Source of the DNA: Gemmatimonadota bacterium | Lineage (GTDB): Bacteria; Gemmatimonadota; Gemmatimonadetes; Gemmatimonadales; Gemmatimonadaceae | Length of the DNA stretch: 42,615 nt | Assembly: GCA_021299375.1 (NCBI GenBank) | Contig: JAJTGR010000025.1 | Span: forward strand, 1-42,615 | Direction of reading: 5' to 3' | Notes under the pieces: generated by a model | What the model saw: the letters and a program-made list of their open reading frames with translations, nothing else | The model's database searches: none | What the model was told of the DNA's origin: nothing | Shown: positions 1 through 6,104 of the stretch, piece after piece | How positions within the stretch are numbered: the first letter of the stretch is position 1 | Layout of the letters: the number at the start of each line of letters is the position of its first letter | Translations under genes and position numbers: made by a program

Positions 1-1
1 C

Positions 2-229
2 CCCGTGCCGGTCACCCATGGCGCCTCCGGGCACCTGACCGAGCGTATACGCCAGTTGGAACCCCCACGCGGAGATCACCCCCATCTGCACCATGGTGAG
101 CCCCAGTTCGGGGGCCAGGTATTCCTGCGCGATGGCGATGTTGGTGCGCAGCGCGTAGGCCACCAGCCCCATGAGGGCGAGCAGCCAGACCACGCGACGC
201 GAGGACGACGGGGAATCGGAGGCGGACAT
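2..229 (-). CDS. MFS transporter, N-terminal fragment
   Basis: The 76 residues visible begin MSASDSPSSSRRV and run off the left edge, so the gene is partial at its 3' end. A first membrane helix (WLLALMGLVAYAL) is followed by an amphipathic loop, a second helix (VISAWGFQLAYTLGQ) and then PGGAMGDRHG. That last segment is the loop-2/3 motif A of the major facilitator superfamily (G-x-x-x-D-R-x-G), so the start of a 12-helix secondary transporter is likely. The motif and spacing resemble the anion/cation symporter (sugar-acid) branch, but the substrate cannot be read from this fragment. The ATG at 227-229 is the only good start. No Shine-Dalgarno sequence is obvious upstream. Confidence 0.75.
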   Translation of the reverse strand, partial: MSASDSPSSSRRVVWLLALMGLVAYALRTNIAIAQEYLAPELGLTMVQMGVISAWGFQLAYTLGQVPGGAMGDRHG

Positions 230-507
230 TGGCGCGGGGAGGAGGGACAACCACGCGCGCCGGCCGCGCGGGTCACGCGGGACGAGAATACGACACGGGC
301 CGGCGCAGCGCCACGCGCACGACGGCAGTGATGGCGGCGTGTCGGCGGAGTCCACCGCCGTGGAAGCTGGCCTCGATCACTGGCAGCGCACGGATGGACG
401 CGTCGGGCCCCGTTGCGCCCATGCGGACGCCGCGCTGCCCCGAGTGGCCACGGCGGCTGGCGCGCCCGTGTCGCCGCGCACGCCGCGGGCGCGTGGTGGA
501 CGGCCGG

Positions 508-1719
508 CTACCGCCGTCCCCGCACGCAGCGCACGACGTTGAGAATGCGCACGTCGTCGCCCTGCGGCCCGAAGCCCTGCGGATATCGCGCCGGGTCGCC
601 GTCCTTGGGGTCGGCGCGTTGGCTGCCCGCCCCGTGGACATCGATCAGGGTGCGGGCGCCGCTGCCGGGGGGCATCTCCATCCAGCCGAGGGCGCGGCCG
701 AAGGCGAAGTAGACGGCGCGCGTGTACATGACGTCGGGCGGACCGTCGAACACCGTGGTGCTGGTCCAGAAGTACGATTCGGCGGTGCTGGCCTGCAGCG
801 GTGGCGCCAGCGCCGCGCCCTGCGTGACCGCCGGCGCCCGGGTGTAGTCGACGATGCTGTGCAACTCCTTCGCATCGGGCAGGCGCCAGTCCGCCTGACC
901 GGCCAGCCGCAGTGCCGTGCAGTAGGCCAGCGCGTCGCGCCAGTTGCGGGTCCGCCCGTCATCGCGCTGTTGCCAGATCAGCCCCGAGCCGCGATCGGTC
1001 ACGGTGCCGTCGCCGTTGTCGCGGTACTCGTTGGTGCCGTAGGCCGGCCCGCGCACGAAGCGCACGCGCATGAGCTGTGGGACGGCACCGCGACTGCCCG
1101 GCTGGTAGCGCGGATAGCCCTTGATGCGGCCATCGGCGAAGTTGACGCCGAAGATGGTGGCGTCGTTGTTCATGGTGGTGGCAACGTACGCGGTCGACGA
1201 CCACAGCTGCACGTCGAAGAAGCGGGCGCCTTCGCCGTAGGCGAACTCGAACGTCGTGGTATCGATGAAGGGACGCGACTGAGCGGCGGTGGGGGCAAAC
1301 CAGCCGCGGAAGTCGATCAGCGTGTACAGCTCCTTGATGGTGGGCACGCGCCAATCGGTGTGACCACCGGTGCGCAGCGCCGCCGCTGCGGCTTGTGCCT
1401 CGTCCCACGACAGGGGGCCGGCGAGGGCGCGCGTCCACGTGAGCCCGGTCACCGGATCGGAGACCGTGCCATCGCTGCGGGCCTGAAACGACTGGCGGGG
1501 GCCGGGGCGCTGCCCATCCTGGCCGAAGAAGGACGCCCCCGCAGCCGGACAGTCCATGCGGGCGTCATTGGAGAAGCATCCCTCCTGGGCGGTGCCGGGC
1601 ACACGCCAAGCCGAGACGTCGGCGGAGGGCACGGTGGTGGCGGCGCCGTTGGCCTCAGCGGCGGCGCCGCAGGCAGCAAGCAGCAAGGGCAGCGCACCGG
1701 TGAGCCAGTGCCCGGCCAC
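508..1719 (-). CDS. Exported lipoprotein with two DUF1566 (Lcl_C) domains
   Basis: The mature part carries two copies of the DUF1566/Lcl C-terminal module. The first has DPVTGLTWTRA followed by WRVPTIKELYTLID. The second has DNGDGTVTDRGSGLIW followed by WRLPDAKELHSIVDY. Both show the family's W-R-[VL]-P-[ST]-x-K-E-L signature. A GTG at 1717-1719 gives a short lipoprotein signal, MAGHWLTGALPLLLAAC, with a good lipobox. The reading frame stays open upstream into the MarR gene, so a longer ATG start overlapping that gene is possible but would bury the signal peptide. The domain is common in secreted proteins of environmental bacteria and has no defined activity. The gene follows MarR by 25 bp and is probably co-transcribed. 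The stop codon lies in a small 7-bp inverted repeat (498-519). Confidence 0.8.
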   Translation of the reverse strand: MAGHWLTGALPLLLAACGAAAEANGAATTVPSADVSAWRVPGTAQEGCFSNDARMDCPAAGASFFGQDGQRPGPRQSFQARSDGTVSDPVTGLTWTRALAGPLSWDEAQAAAAALRTGGHTDWRVPTIKELYTLIDFRGWFAPTAAQSRPFIDTTTFEFAYGEGARFFDVQLWSSTAYVATTMNNDATIFGVNFADGRIKGYPRYQPGSRGAVPQLMRVRFVRGPAYGTNEYRDNGDGTVTDRGSGLIWQQRDDGRTRNWRDALAYCTALRLAGQADWRLPDAKELHSIVDYTRAPAVTQGAALAPPLQASTAESYFWTSTTVFDGPPDVMYTRAVYFAFGRALGWMEMPPGSGARTLIDVHGAGSQRADPKDGDPARYPQGFGPQGDDVRILNVVRCVRGRR

Positions 1720-1744
1720 AGGGCGGCGGGGCGGCGTGAACTGC

Positions 1745-2293
1745 TCAGCGCGGCATCGCCGGTCGTCGCCTCGCGCGGGCGCGCGCAGGCCAGGCAACGG
1801 TCTTGCGGGGCTCATCGGGCTCATCGGAACGCTCCTTGACGTTGACGAAGCGCGGATCGGCCCCGCCCAGCCCATCACGCAAACCCTCGAGCAGCGTCCG
1901 CAGGTGCGGACGGTCTGCGGCGGACAGCGACTGACACAACGCCTCCTCGACCTGTTGCCAGGCACGGCGAACCGCCTGCGCCGCACCACGCCCACGCGCC
2001 GTCAGCGTGAGAGTCACGCGCCGCGTGTCGTCGGCGTCGACCCAGCGCTCCAGCAGCCCGGCCGCCTGCATGCGCTGCGCCATGACCGTCGCGGTCGGCT
2101 GCGCGATGTGCAGACCGGCCGCCAGCTCGCCCACCGTCAGCGGACCCTGGCGCAACAGCGCGTCGAGCACACGCCCCTGGCCGTGATGGACACCCACGCG
2201 GGCCAGCGGCGCGCGCAGTTGCTCCTCCAGCAGGCGGCCAATGTGCAGGAACAGGTGGAGCAGGTGCTTGGGCGGCAGACCCGGCTCGTGCAT
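1745..2293 (-). CDS. MarR-family transcriptional regulator
   Basis: This is a 182-residue winged-helix regulator. The recognition region TVGELAAGLHIAQPTATVMAQR is followed by the wing LERWVDADDTRRVTLTLTARG, which is characteristic of MarR. An N-terminal helix (HLLHLFLHIGRLLEEQL) and a C-terminal dimerisation helix flank it. The tail beyond about residue 140 is unusually long and Arg/Pro rich and overlaps the region of alternative starts of the next gene. A promoter with an internal palindrome lies directly upstream, so autorepression is likely. MarR proteins usually respond to small phenolic or oxidant ligands; the ligand here is unknown. The DUF1566 lipoprotein gene behind it is a probable co-regulated target. 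Confidence 0.9.
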   Translation of the reverse strand: MHEPGLPPKHLLHLFLHIGRLLEEQLRAPLARVGVHHGQGRVLDALLRQGPLTVGELAAGLHIAQPTATVMAQRMQAAGLLERWVDADDTRRVTLTLTARGRGAAQAVRRAWQQVEEALCQSLSAADRPHLRTLLEGLRDGLGGADPRFVNVKERSDEPDEPRKTVAWPARARARRRPAMPR

Positions 2294-2327
2294 GGCCTAA
2301 ACATAGCCAGCTATGGAACTGCGTCAA
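2291..2327 (-). promoter_or_regulatory. sigma70-type promoter with MarR operator palindrome
   Basis: On the minus strand TTGACG (2322-2327) and TATGTT (2300-2305) are separated by 16 bp, a good -35/-10 pair. Between and overlapping them is the inverted repeat CATAGC-TG-GCTATG (2302-2315), placed where a bound MarR dimer would block RNA polymerase. The expected transcription start falls at or next to the ATG at 2291-2293, so the transcript would be leaderless. Assigning the palindrome to MarR is inference from position. Confidence 0.65.
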
Positions 2328-2460
2328 GACACGGGCCGCACTCGTTGGCACGGCGTCACCCAGCAGACCGCGCACCGCCAAACGCAGGCGTCCGCTGGCG
2401 CGGCCATGCCGGCACGGCGTCGGCACCGCAGCGACCCACTGTTACGGGCCGGGGCCCGGA

Positions 2461-2488
2461 AACACAAAACCCGGCGCGGGGCCGGGTT
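2461..2488 (-). terminator. Rho-independent terminator of the PEP-CTERM gene
   Basis: AACCCGGC (2468-2475) and GCCGGGTT (2481-2488) form a perfect 8-bp stem with a 5-nt loop. On the minus strand the stem is followed by TTTTGTGTTT, a clear U-tract. It lies 27 bp beyond the stop codon of the PEP-CTERM gene. Confidence 0.85.
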
Positions 2489-2514
2489 CGGTGGTGGATC
2501 AGGCGCGCAAACGC

Positions 2515-3210
2515 TCAGGGCTTGCGGCGTCGAGCGCGCAGGCCAAGGCCGGCGAGGCCGAGCCCGAGCAGCGCGAGCGAGCCGGGTTCGGGCACCGACG
2601 TCACCGTGCCGTTCACGACGATGTTGTCGTACTGCAGTGCGCGGTCGGCCGCATCGGTGCCGGTATGGTTGTAGCCGTACATGCGGAACTCGATCGTCGA
2701 CGTCAACCCCGTGAGGTCGATGGTGCCCACCGCCATCGTCGGCGGATCGTCGGAATCCGGGGCGACGGTCGGGCCGATCAGCTCCTTGAAGGTCGCGAAA
2801 TTGTCCGTGCTGTATCGCACGAAGAAGGTGCGCGGATCAGAATGGTTGGCCGACCACGCATCGAACGTGAGGGTGGTCAGATTCAACTGGTGTCCCATGA
2901 GGGGCGTCAGTGAGAACCCGGCGAAGATGTTCCGATCGAGCGCCTCCTGCTGTGTGTTGGCACCCGCTTCGTTGACAAACCGCAGCACGGGGGAGAGCAT
3001 GTACGTGCGGACCAGAAAGTGCCTGAGCCCGGGCCCCAGCGTGAGCGGGCCGACGGTCACTCCCGCCTGAGCGGCGTCGGGAGCGATCGGCCCCGACAGG
3101 ATGGTCGCGTCGGTGAGGGTGTTGAAGTTCCAGGTGGCGATCTGGGCCTGCGCCGTCAGCGGCAGCGCCACCAGAGCCAGCGCGGCAAGTGTCCGGGTAA
3201 ATCCCGACAT
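2515..3210 (-). CDS. PEP-CTERM sorting-domain protein
   Basis: This 231-residue secreted protein starts MSGFTRTLAALALVALPLTAQAQ, a classical signal peptide. It ends VPEPGSLALLGLGLAGLGLRARRR, that is, the PEP motif, a hydrophobic helix and an Arg cluster that define the exosortase-processed PEP-CTERM anchor. The body (about residues 24-200) is Thr/Asn rich with beta-strand character (NFNTLTDATILSG, TFFVRYSTDN, IEFRMYGYNHTG), like jelly-roll domains of this class; no enzyme motif is seen. No exosortase gene (EpsH) is in the window, so the processing enzyme must be encoded elsewhere. An ATG at 3208-3210 is preferred over an upstream in-frame ATG because it starts the signal peptide. Confidence 0.88.
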   Translation of the reverse strand: MSGFTRTLAALALVALPLTAQAQIATWNFNTLTDATILSGPIAPDAAQAGVTVGPLTLGPGLRHFLVRTYMLSPVLRFVNEAGANTQQEALDRNIFAGFSLTPLMGHQLNLTTLTFDAWSANHSDPRTFFVRYSTDNFATFKELIGPTVAPDSDDPPTMAVGTIDLTGLTSTIEFRMYGYNHTGTDAADRALQYDNIVVNGTVTSVPEPGSLALLGLGLAGLGLRARRRKP

Positions 3211-3609
3211 AAGCCTGTGTGAGTGATAAGGTGGATCGAGAGGGGCGGGCCGCACCGCGGACTCGCCGCGTCCTGCCGCGCGGTGCTCAGGCGGTCACCG
3301 GTGACGCGAGGCATCACGCCGCCCGAACCTATTCAAGTTCTGCGCCATCCGGAAGCGGCCTCGTGCGTGTCATGCAAGTCGTGGACGACGCGTGGTGTCC
3401 CGAGAGGGGACGACCTCCGGTTCCGGTGCTCCACACGCCGCAGCGGGCGCGGACGGATCGCCGTGCGCACCACGACAGACTGTGGCGTGAAGGCAACGGT
3501 TGTGGCGCGGCGTCCGGGGCGGGTCTGCCCGCCATCGGCGTGGTCGCCCCCCGAGCGTGGGGTATCACGACAAGCCAGGGCGCTATCGGCCACGACGCTA
3601 CGAGAGATG

Positions 3610-3660
3610 GCCGGGAGACCGCCGGGAGACCGCCGGGGCACCGCCGGACACCGCCGGGGC
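3610..3660. repeat. 11-bp tandem repeat, about 4.7 copies
   Basis: Two exact copies of GCCGGGAGACC (3610-3620, 3621-3631) are followed by GCCGGGGCACC, GCCGGACACC and a partial GCCGGGGC. It lies about 100 bp upstream of the PadR gene in non-coding DNA. Confidence 0.75.
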
Positions 3661-3749
3661 GTCTTGCCGCGCAACGCCCGACGCTTGCCGGGCAGGCCCA
3701 TCGCCTCCCCGTGTCCAACGCACACCAGTGCGGGGTCGCGCTATTTGTT

Positions 3750-3760
3750 CTACATTGTAG
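3750..3760 (+). promoter_or_regulatory. Candidate PadR operator palindrome
   Basis: CTACA-T-TGTAG is an odd-centred perfect palindrome ending 2 nt before the PadR ATG. It overlaps a -10-like TACATT (3751-3756). A self-binding site is the natural reading, because PadR-type winged-helix repressors commonly bind short TACA/TGTA-like dyads over their own promoters. The -10 position implies a leaderless transcript. No convincing -35 is seen. Confidence 0.5.
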
Positions 3761-3762
3761 CC

Positions 3763-4095
3763 ATGACCGGGATGCTCAGGGGCTCACTCGAGGCCACGCT
3801 GCTGGCCGCCGTGGCGGCACAGGGCGATGGAGCCAGCGGGTTGGACGTGCGTCGGGCGGTGACCGACCGGACCGGCCGCTGCTACGCCGTGGGGGCGATC
3901 TACACGGTGCTGCAGCGTCTCGAGGCCAAAGGGTGGGTCACGGCCCGCGTTGCCGACCCACGCCCGGTACGCGGCGGCAGGGTACGGCGCCTGTTCACGG
4001 TGACCGCCGACGGGCACCGGGCGCTGGAGTCCTTCCGCCAGCGTGCCGCGACAGCCTGGGCGCTTCCCATTCCACTCACCGAGGAGCGGTGCTGA
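3763..4095 (+). CDS. PadR-family transcriptional regulator
   Basis: This 110-residue protein is the size of the short PadR subfamily (winged helix plus one dimerisation helix). It begins MTGMLRGSLEATLLAAVAAQ, contains the helix-wing block GAIYTVLQRLEAKGWVTARV and a basic wing (PRPVRGGRVRRLFTVTADG), all standard PadR features. The ATG at 3763 is chosen because the conserved domain begins there; the frame stays open upstream. Its stop codon directly abuts the next ATG (TGA-ATG), so the two genes are translationally coupled. The pair matches PadR plus ADOP-type permease gene neighbourhoods seen in Acidobacteria and Gemmatimonadota. Confidence 0.92.
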   Translation: MTGMLRGSLEATLLAAVAAQGDGASGLDVRRAVTDRTGRCYAVGAIYTVLQRLEAKGWVTARVADPRPVRGGRVRRLFTVTADGHRALESFRQRAATAWALPIPLTEERC

Positions 4096-4701
4096 ATGCA
4101 TCCCGACACTGCGGAACGCCTGCTGCGCGCGACGGGCGCCTCCCCCCTGTTCGTGGACGACGTGCTGGGTGATCTCGAGGAGTTGCGTGCGCAGCGCCAG
4201 CACACGGGCCGAGCGGGCGGGCGTTGGTGGTACGGGGTGCAGGTAGTGCGTGCGCTCCCCTACGCCCAGCGCGACGGCCTGCGCGGCGTCGGGCTGTCTC
4301 ACCTGGTCGATTGGGGGCAGAAGGCGACCGCCGCGTGGGTACTGGTCGGGTTCTCGCGCCTGATCGCGGGGGGCCTGTGCTTCGGCGCATGGGCCGCCCT
4401 CACCCCACCGGCGGAACGCCCCGTGATCTGGTTCCCGTCCGGCCTGGTCATGGTGGGACTGCTGGTCGGCGGTGCGCTGTCCTACCTCCTGCTCGGGTAT
4501 GTGGCCGCGTGGATGGAGCGCGACCGCCCCATGATGGTGACGGGAGTGGCGGCGCTGTTCGGCGTGATGCTGCACACCCTGATGGCACAAGACGATCTGC
4601 GGGAATTCGGATCGGTGGCGCTGGTGGTCCCGCTGTTTGTGGGGTGTCTGATCACCGCCGGCGGCGTGTGGCGCGTTGCGCGCGCGCCGCGCGTCTCGTG
4701 A
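4096..4701 (+). CDS. Permease-prefix (ADOP-type) membrane protein lacking the FtsX permease
   Basis: The N-terminus (HPDTAERLLRATG, then FVDDVLGDLEELRAQR) matches the cytosolic permease-prefix domain found at the front of ADOP-type MacB/FtsX permeases, including the conserved L-G-D-L-E-E-L core. After it come about four membrane helices (roughly residues 80-103, 112-140, 147-165 and 172-196) and the protein ends at 201 residues. The large periplasmic and FtsX domains of ADOP permeases are absent, so this is a natural stand-alone prefix protein or a shortened relative. It is coupled to the PadR gene immediately upstream, which presumably controls it. Function is unknown. Confidence 0.75.
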   Translation: MHPDTAERLLRATGASPLFVDDVLGDLEELRAQRQHTGRAGGRWWYGVQVVRALPYAQRDGLRGVGLSHLVDWGQKATAAWVLVGFSRLIAGGLCFGAWAALTPPAERPVIWFPSGLVMVGLLVGGALSYLLLGYVAAWMERDRPMMVTGVAALFGVMLHTLMAQDDLREFGSVALVVPLFVGCLITAGGVWRVARAPRVS

Positions 4702-4758
4702 GCGGCAGGGCGCGGAGGACGCGGACCACGAACGCCGCGGCACGGCACGGACGCGCGC

Positions 4759-4790
4759 CGCATGGCCACACGGCACGATACGGCCATGCG
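4759..4790. terminator. Candidate bidirectional hairpin between convergent genes
   Basis: CGCATGGCC (4759-4767) pairs perfectly with GGCCATGCG (4782-4790) around a 14-nt loop. It sits between the convergent permease-prefix and GNAT genes. No U-tract follows, so terminator function is inferred from position. Confidence 0.4.
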
Positions 4791-4908
4791 CGACGTCCGC
4801 TCGGCGGGGGGCGAACCGCCCCTGGGGCCCCACGCGGTGCCGAGTGAGCCCCAGTCATTCCGCTGCCCGCGGCGGTGACGTCCCGGGCGGACAAGGGCGA
4901 GCGGTCGG

Positions 4909-5385
4909 TCAGCCGGCGCCCGGGCCTCGGCAGGCGTTCGGGCGGTGACGCTCCATGAAGCGATCGGGCGCGGCGAGCGGGGTGAAGTCGACCTTGGCAT
5001 ACAAGCCGTGGGCGTCCCGGGTCACCAGCAGCATGCGCCGCAGTCCCTGAACATCGGCATGGGACATGAGCGCCTCGAGAAGTCGACGCGACAGCCCCTG
5101 CCCGCGGTGCGACGGGAGCACGAAGACGTCGGCCAGATAGGCAAACGTGGCGCGGTCCGTGACCAGACGGGCAAACGCGACCTGTTGCCCGTTGACGTAG
5201 CCACCGATGCACAGCGAATGGGCGATGGCGCGCTCGAGCGTTTCACGCGGTATGCCGGGCGACCAGTACGTGGTGGTCAGGAAGGCATGAATGGCGTCCA
5301 CGTCGAGCCGGGACGCATCGAATGAGCACTCGAACCCGTCGCCACGGCCCTGCGGCGCCGTCGGCTCCCCTCCGTTGTCAGTCAT
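4909..5385 (-). CDS. GNAT-family N-acetyltransferase
   Basis: This is a 158-residue acetyl-CoA-dependent acetyltransferase. Motif A is clear at about residues 86-105: VFVLPSHRGQGLSRRLLEAL, with the R-G-Q-G-L pyrophosphate-binding loop. It is preceded by a beta-strand/hairpin (YVNGQQVAFARLVTDRATFAYLAD) and followed by the usual strand LLVTRDAHGLYAKVDF. Tyr129 in GLYAKVDF is in the position of the general acid. The composition resembles the small stand-alone GNATs close to the YesJ/ElaA type; the acceptor substrate cannot be predicted. GGAG lies about 5 nt upstream of the ATG. The gene is monocistronic. Confidence 0.88.
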   Translation of the reverse strand: MTDNGGEPTAPQGRGDGFECSFDASRLDVDAIHAFLTTTYWSPGIPRETLERAIAHSLCIGGYVNGQQVAFARLVTDRATFAYLADVFVLPSHRGQGLSRRLLEALMSHADVQGLRRMLLVTRDAHGLYAKVDFTPLAAPDRFMERHRPNACRGPGAG

Positions 5386-5574
5386 CCGTGCTCCGCGTGT
5401 ATGGCCGGTGGGTTTCTACGGTCAACGGCAGCCGCACGGGCGACCGTTCCTGACCCCTGAAGCGGCGACCGGGGGGAGGAGGGAGGAGACGTGCTCGAGT
5501 GGCTGCACCGGACGTCCGCAGGCCGCGCGCGGGAGCGCCCGCTTGTATGCCGCGAGGTGCACGAGTAACCGGAG

Positions 5575-5604
5575 CGCAACCTGACTGGGGGCAGTCAGGT
5601 TGCG
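5575..5604 (-). terminator. 12-bp hairpin overlapping the stop codon of the membrane protein gene
   Basis: CGCAACCTGACT (5575-5586) and AGTCAGGTTGCG (5593-5604) form a perfect 12-bp stem with a GGGGGC loop. The stop codon of the minus-strand gene (5595-5597) and its last codons lie inside the stem. There is no U-tract, but the stability and position suggest a terminator or 3'-end stabiliser. Confidence 0.6.
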
Positions 5605-6029
5605 AGACGCCGCTGGGTGGCGAAGGCGCCCCAGGCGCCGACCAGCGTGGCGCCGATGTCCCACGGATCGAAGCGGAACCGGGCGCTGCCAACCTGCAGG
5701 AACTCCCAGGCCACGAGGCCCGCCGTGGTGAACAGCAGCAGCCACCGGAAGCGGCGGCGCGACGCATCGGTCGGTGGCGTGCCCGCTGCGCGGCGGTCCA
5801 TCGCCGCGAATACCAGCGGCATCGCGTAGCCGGCGGCGAGATTCGGCATGCTGCCAAGAACGAAGGCGACAAGCGCCCCCGGCGCCCGCACCCGCTCCCG
5901 CAGCCAGTGCGTGCCGCTCAGGGCCGCCAGGCCCACCATCCCGGCCAGCGCCAGCCGCACCGACAGGGACGGCATGGCGGACGGCGTCGCAGACGGCGCC
6001 GGGCCGGGGGTGGGGCGGCGGTTGCTCAT
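5595..6029 (-). CDS. Small membrane protein, weakly VanZ-like
   Basis: The 144 residues hold about four hydrophobic helices: LALAGMVGLAALSG, GALVAFVLGSMPNLAAGY, WLLLFTTAGLVAWEFLQ and IGATLVGAWGAFA. The segment E-F-L-Q-x9-D-P-W-D-I-x4-V-G resembles the E-x2-Q...D-x2-D...G pattern of VanZ-like proteins, but the match is weak and the function is unknown. The N-terminus is Pro/Ser rich and probably cytoplasmic. Three ATG-containing copies of a 14-bp repeat lie at the start; only the innermost (6027-6029) is in frame. It is encoded 75 bp downstream of the ABC-permease/peptidase gene on the same strand. Confidence 0.7.
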   Translation of the reverse strand: MSNRRPTPGPAPSATPSAMPSLSVRLALAGMVGLAALSGTHWLRERVRAPGALVAFVLGSMPNLAAGYAMPLVFAAMDRRAAGTPPTDASRRRFRWLLLFTTAGLVAWEFLQVGSARFRFDPWDIGATLVGAWGAFATQRRLAT

Positions 6030-6073
6030 CGGCGGTTGCTCATCGGCGGTTGCTCATGAGCGGTTGGTCACAG
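6018..6073 (-). repeat. 14-bp tandem repeat carrying start codons
   Basis: The unit ATGAGCAACCGCCG-type (minus strand) occurs at 6018-6031 and 6032-6045, with one changed end at 6046-6059 and a degenerate fourth copy at 6060-6073. Each of the first three contains an ATG. As 14 is not a multiple of three, the ATGs are in three different frames and only the copy at 6027-6029 opens the gene. Confidence 0.85.
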
Positions 6074-6104
6074 GCGGAAGGCCTCTCGCCGAGGCGCGAG
6101 CACC

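Larger units (their letters stand above)
3211..3762. other. Gene-free stretch between divergent genes
   Basis: The 552 bp separate the PEP-CTERM start (minus) from the PadR start (plus). Reading frames are open here on both strands, but their translations are Arg/Pro/Gly-rich with no domain or start signal, typical of non-coding GC-rich DNA. The stretch must hold both promoters and contains the 11-bp repeat described separately. Confidence 0.5.

Noticed and set aside
229-1839. 536-residue open frame on the plus strand
   Set aside because: It is antisense to the DUF1566 gene; the translation is Gly/Arg/His rich and lacks a domain. The reverse strand has two good DUF1566 modules.
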